DNA of 64,000 nucleotides from Bradyrhizobium sp. LTSP885. GTDB taxonomy: Bacteria; Pseudomonadota; Alphaproteobacteria; Rhizobiales; Xanthobacteraceae. Below are positions 58,622-64,000 of this stretch, in pieces; position 1 is the stretch's first letter, and the number at the start of each line of letters is the position of its first letter. A program made the position numbers and the translations under genes. The stretch spans positions 142,664 to 206,663 of the forward strand of contig NZ_JYMT01000040.1 of the NCBI RefSeq assembly GCF_000938305.1, in the 5' to 3' direction. Below the pieces are notes generated by a model that saw only the letters and a list, made by a program, of their open reading frames with translations, searched no databases and was not told the DNA's origin.

Positions 58622-59410
58622 ATGCGCGCATTATATACCGCTGCGACCGGAATGGCGGCACAGGAACTCAACGTTCAGGTGATCTCCAACAACATCGCGA
58701 ACCTGCAAACCACCGGCTACAAGAAGCAGCGCGCCGCGTTCCAGGACCTGATCTACGACCATGTCACCCGGGTCGGCGCGCAGGCCTCCAGTCAGGGCAC
58801 TATCCTGCCTGTCGGCATCGACCTCGGCGGCGGCGTCAAGACCGTCGGCACGCCGCGCATGATGACCCAGGGTACGCTGTCGCCGACCGGCAACACCCTC
58901 GATCTCGCGGTCCGCGGCGACGGCTTCTTCAAGATCCTGATGCCGGACGGCACCTTCACCTACACCCGCGACGGCTCGTTCCAGATGGACAACCAGGGCC
59001 GCGTCGTCACCGCGCAGGGCAATCCGGTGCAGCCGACCATCACGATCCCGCAAAACGCCTCGGGCATCACCATCAACACGCAGGGCCAGGTCTCGGTAAC
59101 GCTGCCGGGCTCGACTGCCTCGACCACGGTCGGCCAGATCGGCCTGACGCGGTTCATCAACGAGGCCGGGCTGAATCCGATCGGCGACAATTTGTTCACG
59201 GATACGCCGGCCTCCGGTCCGGCGCAGGACGGCATCGCCTCCGCCGACGGCTACGGCGACCTGCAACAGGGCAACCTCGAACAGGCCAACGTCGAGGTGG
59301 TCTCGGAAATCTCCAACCTGATCGCGGCACAGCGCGCCTACGAGATGAACTCCAAGGTGATCTCCGCGGCCGACCAGATGATGCAGTCCACCTCCAACCT
59401 GTTCCGTTGA
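58622..59410 (+). CDS. flgG: flagellar distal rod protein FlgG
   Basis: This encodes 262 residues. The N-terminus MRALYTAATGMAAQELNVQVISNNIANLQTTGYKKQRAAFQDLIYDH is characteristic of FlgG, as is the C-terminal NVEVVSEISNLIAAQRAYEMNSKVISAADQMMQSTSNLFR. It forms the distal rod. It follows flgF by 16 bp. Confidence 0.97.
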   Translation: MRALYTAATGMAAQELNVQVISNNIANLQTTGYKKQRAAFQDLIYDHVTRVGAQASSQGTILPVGIDLGGGVKTVGTPRMMTQGTLSPTGNTLDLAVRGDGFFKILMPDGTFTYTRDGSFQMDNQGRVVTAQGNPVQPTITIPQNASGITINTQGQVSVTLPGSTASTTVGQIGLTRFINEAGLNPIGDNLFTDTPASGPAQDGIASADGYGDLQQGNLEQANVEVVSEISNLIAAQRAYEMNSKVISAADQMMQSTSNLFR

Positions 59411-59412
59411 GG

Positions 59413-60516
59413 ATGATGTCGATGATCGCCCGCTCGCCCTTCGCAGTCTCGGTCCTGGCAGCCTCGGTCCTGCTCGCCGCGACCGTGACCCTGGTCGCGG
59501 CCACGACCTCCGCGGCGGCGCAAAGCAGCGGCGACACCATCGCGGTCCCGACGCTGCGCGCCAGCGTCACTGTCGCGGACGACATCGTGCGGGTCGGCGA
59601 CCTCATAGACAACGCCGGCAGCGCCGCCACCGTTGCGATCTACCGCGCGCCGGACCTCGGCACCACGGGCACGCTGCCGGTCGCGCAGGTGTTGAACATG
59701 CTGCGCGCGCGCCAGGTCATCGGCGTCGACACTAGCGGCCTCAAGGAGATCACGGTGACGCGGCTGGCGCGCACGATCGACACCAAGGAGCTCGAGCAGC
59801 AGGTGGCGCACGCGCTCGAGCGCCGCCACGGCCTCGGCGATGCCGCCAATATGAGCCTGACCTTCGACCGCGATCCCGGTGACCTCCGCCTCGAAGCCAC
59901 CAACACCGGCGCGATGCAGCCGGTCGCGGTGCGCTACGAACCGCGCAGTGCGCGCTTCGACGTCAGCTTCGAGATCGCCAATGCCGCCGGCGCCGCGCCG
60001 CTCAAGCTGCGCTTCACCGGAACCGCGATCGAGACCGTCGAGGCCGCCATCCTGACCCGCAGCGTCGAGCGCGGCGATGTGCTGAAGGCCTCCGACGTGG
60101 TGGTCGAACGCCGCCCGAAAGCGGAGGTCGGCACCGACGCCGCGGCGCGCGACAGCGCCATTGGCATGCAGGCCCGCCGCCAGATCACCGCCGGCCGGGC
60201 GCTGCGCACCCCCGATCTGGTCAAGCCCGATCTCGTCACCCGCGACCAGAACGTCACGCTGATCTACCAGAACGCCGGCCTCTACCTCACCGTCCGCGGC
60301 AAGGCGATGGACGGCGGCACCGAAGGCGACGTCGTCAGCGTGATGAATTTGCAGTCCAAGCGTGTCGTCTCCGGCACCGTGATCGGCCGCGGCCAGGTTG
60401 CGATCGAGGTCGCAACGCCGCGCCCGGCACCGGCCGCCGACGCCACCTCTTCGCTCGGCACCGCCCAGCCGCCCGCCACCGTCAAACTCAGTTCAGTCGC
60501 TCCAAACGCCGAGTAA
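59413..60516 (+). CDS. flgA: flagellar P-ring assembly chaperone FlgA
   Basis: This encodes 367 residues (an ATG at 59422 is an alternative start). A signal peptide ends at SAAAQSS. The N-terminal region is longer than usual (APDLGTTGTLPVAQVLNMLRARQVIGVD). The C-terminal SAF domain has TRSVERGDVLKASDVVVERRPKAEV and ARRQITAGRALRTPDLVKPDLV. FlgA assists FlgI polymerisation into the P ring in the periplasm. It starts 2 bp after the flgG stop. Confidence 0.93.
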   Translation: MMSMIARSPFAVSVLAASVLLAATVTLVAATTSAAAQSSGDTIAVPTLRASVTVADDIVRVGDLIDNAGSAATVAIYRAPDLGTTGTLPVAQVLNMLRARQVIGVDTSGLKEITVTRLARTIDTKELEQQVAHALERRHGLGDAANMSLTFDRDPGDLRLEATNTGAMQPVAVRYEPRSARFDVSFEIANAAGAAPLKLRFTGTAIETVEAAILTRSVERGDVLKASDVVVERRPKAEVGTDAAARDSAIGMQARRQITAGRALRTPDLVKPDLVTRDQNVTLIYQNAGLYLTVRGKAMDGGTEGDVVSVMNLQSKRVVSGTVIGRGQVAIEVATPRPAPAADATSSLGTAQPPATVKLSSVAPNAE

Positions 60517-60521
60517 GTGTC

Positions 60522-61277
60522 ATGTCCCCGTATCGTACCAACCGCTTCCTCCTGACCGTTTCGCTGCTCGCGCTCGGAACAATCGCCAGCGGCTGCTCGG
60601 CAATCGACCGCCTCTCCCAGATCGGCGAGCAGCCGAAGCTGGCCTCGATCGACAATCCGACCACGGCGCCCGGCTACAAGCCGGTGCAGATGCCGATGCC
60701 GAAGCCCGAGGTCGCCTCCTACAGCCCGAACTCGCTGTGGCGAAGCGGTTCGAGGGCCTTCTTCAAGGACCAGCGCGCCGCACGCGTCGGCGACATCCTC
60801 ACCGTCACCGTGAACATCACGGACAAGGCCAATATCGCCAACGAAACGCAGCGCAGCCGCACCAATACCGAAGACTCCGGCGTCACCGATTTCCTCGGCG
60901 CGAAGACGCTCGGCGCCCAGGCGCAGAAGGTGCTGCCCGGACGGCTCTTGACCGCCGATTCCACCTCATCCAGCGACGGCAAGGGCTCGGTCAACCGCCA
61001 GGAAGCGCTGCAGACCAACGTCGCGGCCGTTGTCACCCAGATACTGCCGAACGGCAATCTGGTGGTCGAAGGCAAGCAGGAGATCCGGGTCAATTACGAA
61101 ATGCGCGAACTGATCGTAGCCGGCATCGTACGCCCGGAGGATATCCAGAGCGACAACACCATCGACTCCTCGAAGATCGCGGAGGCCCGCATCGCCTATG
61201 GCGGCCGCGGCCAGATCAGCGACGTGCAACAGCCGCGCTACGGCCAACAGGTGCTGGACGTCCTGCTCCCGTTCTGA
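60522..61277 (+). CDS. flgH: flagellar L-ring lipoprotein FlgH
   Basis: This encodes 251 residues. A lipoprotein signal (LTVSLLALGTIASGC) ends in the lipobox Cys. It has SLWRSGSRAFFKDQRAARVGDILTVTVNITDKANIANETQRSR, the middle NLVVEGKQEIRVNYEMRELIVAGIVRPEDI and an end of GQISDVQQPRYGQQVLDVLLPF. It forms the L ring in the outer membrane. It follows flgA by 5 bp and is the last gene before a strong terminator. Confidence 0.96.
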   Translation: MSPYRTNRFLLTVSLLALGTIASGCSAIDRLSQIGEQPKLASIDNPTTAPGYKPVQMPMPKPEVASYSPNSLWRSGSRAFFKDQRAARVGDILTVTVNITDKANIANETQRSRTNTEDSGVTDFLGAKTLGAQAQKVLPGRLLTADSTSSSDGKGSVNRQEALQTNVAAVVTQILPNGNLVVEGKQEIRVNYEMRELIVAGIVRPEDIQSDNTIDSSKIAEARIAYGGRGQISDVQQPRYGQQVLDVLLPF

Positions 61278-61335
61278 CCTCTCTTAAAGAGCTCCCACAT
61301 CTCGTCGCGAACCTAGGCGCGGCGTGATGTACCAA

Positions 61336-61377
61336 CGCGGCCTCCGTTAGCTCCCCTAACGGAGGCCGCGGCATTTT
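61336..61377 (+). terminator. rho-independent terminator of the flgF-flgG-flgA-flgH operon
   Basis: A perfect 15-bp stem (CGCGGCCTCCGTTAG / CTAACGGAGGCCGCG) has a 5-base loop CTCCC and is followed by GCATTTTG. It lies 58 bp past the flgH stop. The weak U run is the only imperfect part. Confidence 0.88.
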
Positions 61378-61526
61378 GATCGCGCGCACCCGGGGAGCGA
61401 ACGGTTCCCCAGCGGCGACGACGATTTCAGCACCACGAACGCCTGCAATTTCAGCAGCCTTAATCCGCAATCGCGCGGAACCATCTCCTGCCATTGACGC
61501 TTGATGCGAACCCAGCAGGCGAACCT

Positions 61527-62375
61527 ATGGAGTGGGCGTTGAAAATACGGGCAGGCTACGACATCGCATTCCAGTGCTTCCAGGAAACCCCGATGGTGCT
61601 GATGCTCAGCGTCCATCCGTCCCGCGCGCCGGACCTGAGGTCGGAGCATCGCATCAGCCTCTCCGGCGGCATCGCGTCACGCGATTACCTCGATATGTTC
61701 GGCAACGTCTGCACGCGCCTCGTTGCGCCACCAGGCGTGATCGAGATCCGCAACGATTTCGTCATCGCCGACAGCGGCCGGCCCGACGAAGTCGCGCCCG
61801 CCGCGCGGCAATGGGCGATCGACGCGCTGCCCGATGACGTGCTGGTCTACCTGATGGGCAGCCGCTACTGCGACACGCAACGACTGTCCGAGCTCGCATG
61901 GTCGCTGTTCGGCGGCGTTGCGGAAGGCTGGCCGCGCGTCCAGGCGATCTGCGATTACGTCCACGACCGCATCGAGTTCGGCTATCACCACGCGCGCTGC
62001 GACCGCACCGCCTCCGAGGGCCATGCCGAACAGATCGGCGTCTGCCGCGACTTCGCCCATCTCGCCGTCACGCTGTGCCGCTGCATGAATATCCCGGCGC
62101 GCTACTGCACCGGCTATCTCGGCGACATCGGCGTTCCCCGCGACCCCGCGCCGATGGACTTCAGCGCATGGTTCGAGGCCTTCCTCGACGGGCGCTGGTT
62201 CACCTTCGACGCGCGCCACAACCATCCGCGGATCGGGCGCGTGGTGATCGCACGCGGTCGCGACGCCGCTGACGTCGCGATCTCCACGGCGTTCGGCATC
62301 ACGCAGCTGGCGCGGTTCGCCGTTACCACCGACGAAGTGACGGACGAAAACCGCAAGGCGCAGGAAGCGGCCTGA
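61527..62375 (+). CDS. transglutaminase-like protease-fold protein
   Basis: This encodes 282 residues from the ATG at 61527 (MEWALKIRAGYDIAFQCFQETP). An N-terminal beta domain (SLSGGIASRDYLDMFGNVCTRLVAPPG) precedes the transglutaminase-like core: AICDYVHDRIEFGYHHAR, catalytic Cys in QIGVCRDFAHLAVTLCR, then FLDGRWFTFDARHNHPRIGR with the His and Asp. It is the bacterial transglutaminase-like (BTLCP-related) family, cytoplasmic, with no signal peptide. The substrate is unknown; such enzymes can act as peptidases or amidases. Confidence 0.87.
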   Translation: MEWALKIRAGYDIAFQCFQETPMVLMLSVHPSRAPDLRSEHRISLSGGIASRDYLDMFGNVCTRLVAPPGVIEIRNDFVIADSGRPDEVAPAARQWAIDALPDDVLVYLMGSRYCDTQRLSELAWSLFGGVAEGWPRVQAICDYVHDRIEFGYHHARCDRTASEGHAEQIGVCRDFAHLAVTLCRCMNIPARYCTGYLGDIGVPRDPAPMDFSAWFEAFLDGRWFTFDARHNHPRIGRVVIARGRDAADVAISTAFGITQLARFAVTTDEVTDENRKAQEAA

Positions 62376-62544
62376 CCGCCAAGAACTTGACCGGCACGAC
62401 TTGGCCGGCCCAGCTTCAACCGGATACCGCTTCGCACAACTTGCGCCATCGCTTTTTCCGTTCGTTAACCGTCGCAACAAAGCGCAGTAGCCGTGCGCAA
62501 ACTTGCACCGTAGCTAGAGGACAACGCAGGGTTTTCCAATTGCA

Positions 62545-62991
62545 ATGATTGCCATGCCCAGAGACGGTCAATATGCGGCCTGGTTCCGGACACCGCGCGG
62601 CGAAGGCACCGGCATCGTCTATCTCGAAAACGGCAAGATTTCCGGCGGCGATTGCATGTTCGCCTACGGCGGCTCCTACGAGGTCGAGGATAACCGCTTC
62701 ACGGCGACGTTGACGACGCGCAGATACGCCGACGGCCCGACCACGGTGTTCGGTTGCGACGAGGTCGAGGCGCTGCTGACGGGCAAGTTCAACGGCAACA
62801 CCGCAGTGTGTTCGGGCACCGCCAGGCAAGCCCCCGATGTTCGTTTCGAGGCCACCCTGTTCCTGCAGCAGGAGCCGCCACCCGCGCCCGCTCCAAAGCC
62901 GCCGCCGGCGCACGCGGATCTGGCGCGGCTACCGAAAATCCCCTCCGACCGCCGCACCGCAACGCAGTTCGGCAACAAGCGCTTCGGCTGA
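62545..62991 (+). CDS. GrlR-like regulatory protein
   Basis: This encodes 148 residues. The core MPRDGQYAAWFRTPRGEGTGIVYLENGKISGGDCMFAYGGSYEVEDNRFTATLTTRRYADGPTTVFG resembles the lipocalin-like GrlR family, named after the LEE type III secretion repressor of enterobacteria. The tail is Pro-rich and basic (EPPPAPAPKPPPAHADL). No type III genes lie in the window. The fold suggests a small-molecule-binding barrel. Confidence 0.78.
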   Translation: MIAMPRDGQYAAWFRTPRGEGTGIVYLENGKISGGDCMFAYGGSYEVEDNRFTATLTTRRYADGPTTVFGCDEVEALLTGKFNGNTAVCSGTARQAPDVRFEATLFLQQEPPPAPAPKPPPAHADLARLPKIPSDRRTATQFGNKRFG

Positions 62992-63084
62992 ACCGATCCC
63001 CCGATGGCGTCTCCGCCCGGGCAGGCGTACGATCGCGCCTGCGCGAAGCGCAGCATCGCGATCGCAGCAAGCCGGGAGGATCTG

Positions 63085-63378
63085 ATGTATGCCGCCATCC
63101 GTCAGGCCAGGGCGAAGACTGGCTCCGCCGAAGAACTCGCGCGCCGGATCAAGGAAGGCGCGATTCCGATCATCAGCGACGTCGAAGGCTTCATGGCGTA
63201 TTACGTGGTCTATGCCGGCGACGACACGGTCACCGCGATCAGCGTCTTCAACAACCATGCCGGCGCCGAAGAAGCCAACCGCCGCGCGCTGGCCTGGATC
63301 GACGAGAATCTCGCCCCTCTGCTGGTCGGACCGGCCACCGCGGTCGCGGGTCCGGTGATTGTGCATACCAAGGCGTGA
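63085..63378 (+). CDS. small conserved ferredoxin-fold protein
   Basis: This encodes 97 residues from the ATG at 63085 (GGGAGGA upstream). The sequence MYAAIRQARAKTGSAEELARRIKEGAIPIISDVEGFMAYYVVYAGDDTVTAISVFNN reads as a beta-alpha-beta-beta unit of the dimeric alpha/beta-barrel type, like small antibiotic-biosynthesis monooxygenase proteins. The function is not known. Confidence 0.75.
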   Translation: MYAAIRQARAKTGSAEELARRIKEGAIPIISDVEGFMAYYVVYAGDDTVTAISVFNNHAGAEEANRRALAWIDENLAPLLVGPATAVAGPVIVHTKA

Positions 63379-63451
63379 CGGCCGACAACGCGACCGACGT
63401 TGCGCGGGCCGCGCATCGCGGATCGCACGGCTGCGACAATGCGTGAGTGCT

Positions 63452-63880
63452 TTATGCCTTCTTGCCCTTGCGCGCAGTCGCACGAGCCGGCGCTGACGCC
63501 TTCTTCGCCGGTTTCTTCGATTTGGCCTGGTTGAACGCGATCGCCGCCCTGATCAGGGTCTTGAGCGCGCGGTCGTTGATCTTGTCGCCCTCGAGGAAAT
63601 CGATCGCGCGCCGCGCGTTGCCTTCCAGCCCGGCGTTGAAGAGCTTGTCGGGGTCCGGCAGGCTCGCGCCGTACATGAAGGTCAGCTTCACCTTGCCCTT
63701 GTGGGCATTGCCGACCGCGATGATGCCGTCGCGCTCCCACACCGGGCTTCCCATCCACTTCCATTCCTCTGTGATCTCAGGGTCGGCGCCGAGGATGCTC
63801 TTGCGCATGCTGGCGAACGTCTTGCCGCGCCAGTCCGTGATATCAGCGATCATCTGGTCGATACGTTCCGATGGAGTCAT
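63452..63880 (-). CDS. DUF1801 domain protein
   Basis: This encodes 142 residues from the ATG at 63880 (MTPSERIDQMIADITDWRGKTFASMRKSILGADPEITEEWKW). The segment GSPVWERDGIIAVGNAHKGKVKLTFMYGASLPD is typical of the DUF1801 (YdhG-like) fold. The C-terminus is Lys/Ala-rich (KSKKPAKKASAPARATARKGKKA), as in several small rhizobial proteins. The function is unknown. It converges on the gene at 63085-63378. Confidence 0.82.
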   Translation of the reverse strand: MTPSERIDQMIADITDWRGKTFASMRKSILGADPEITEEWKWMGSPVWERDGIIAVGNAHKGKVKLTFMYGASLPDPDKLFNAGLEGNARRAIDFLEGDKINDRALKTLIRAAIAFNQAKSKKPAKKASAPARATARKGKKA

Positions 63881-63913
63881 TGATGCCTCTCGTCCTGAGT
63901 CCTGTTCATGCAA

Positions 63914-64000
63914 TCACATCGACGATGCTGGCGTCGAGGCCTTCATCCGCCGCGGGCTCAGATAGGGCAGCGCGAACAGATACAGGCCGGAGAGCAGGAG
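63914..64000 (-). CDS. C-terminal end of a membrane protein, cut by the window edge
   Basis: On the minus strand the frame from 64000 to a TGA at 63914-63916 reads LLLSGLYLFALPYLSPRRMKASTPASSM. A hydrophobic helix followed by a basic tail suits the last membrane segment of an inner-membrane protein. The rest lies outside the window, so the family cannot be named. Confidence 0.55.
   Translation of the reverse strand, partial: LLLSGLYLFALPYLSPRRMKASTPASSM

Overview
The window is GC-rich, densely coded alphaproteobacterial chromosome, most like Bradyrhizobium or Rhodopseudomonas (Nitrobacteraceae). The basis is protein character (CckA, FliO with a long tail, MotE and DUF6468 flagellar accessories, GrlR-like and MmyB-type regulators), Bradyrhizobium-type palindromic intergenic repeats (CGTCATTCCGGGGC and related elements), and CtrA-type boxes in front of flagellar genes. 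I saw no rRNA, tRNA, CRISPR array or intact insertion sequence. Both window edges cut genes.

Layout. 1-5.2 kb: a secreted caspase-like protein (3' end outside the window), small secreted proteins, an alpha/beta hydrolase with an overlapping 55-residue gene, and a CelD-type acyltransferase. 5.3-11.4 kb: a metabolic and regulatory patchwork (cupin, NIPSNAP, DsbA/FrnE-like, MmyB-type regulator, TetR with DUF4865) ending in a divergent NsrR-like regulator and group III truncated haemoglobin that share a palindrome. 11.4-15.5 kb: SET-domain protein, tautomerase, a TetR relic and a decayed winged-helix ATPase regulator. 15.5-20.1 kb: a TetR repressor facing a carotenoid oxygenase, with the same promoter and operator block repeated in front of a membrane-protein gene 2.1 kb away; MAPEG and YciB-like proteins lie alongside. 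20.1-27 kb: class I fumarase coupled to a DUF429 gene, Kazal-type protein, methyltransferase, GST, Tim44-like protein.

27.1-35.4 kb: the histidine kinase CckA, then minus-strand flgB-flgC-fliE-fliQ-fliR-flhB and, divergently, fliO-fliP. 35.4-44.2 kb: VOC protein, class V aminotransferase, a LysR-SDR-tautomerase-MFS run and two hydrolases. 44.2-61.4 kb: second flagellar block. It holds a 1261-residue exported TPR protein with its own CtrA box, then an accessory islet (orphan contractile tail sheath, GNAT, a 60-bp copy of part of motE, MBL-fold enzyme, serine hydrolase, Crp/Fnr regulator), then motE-DUF6468-fliM-fliL on the minus strand facing flgF-flgG-flgA-flgH, closed by a strong terminator. 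61.5-64 kb: transglutaminase-like, GrlR-like, DUF1801 proteins and the end of a membrane protein.

How it fits together. CckA feeds the phosphorelay that activates CtrA in alphaproteobacteria. CtrA-type boxes (TTAA-N7-TTAAC) precede flgB, the TPR protein and, less perfectly, fliL. A sigma-54-type element (GG-N10-GC) precedes flgF. This resembles the Caulobacter-style flagellar hierarchy, and the TPR protein appears to belong to it. No complete new multi-gene system is evident. The best candidates for something undescribed are the orphan tail sheath islet inside the flagellar region, the CtrA-linked TPR protein and the duplicated TetR-controlled promoter module.
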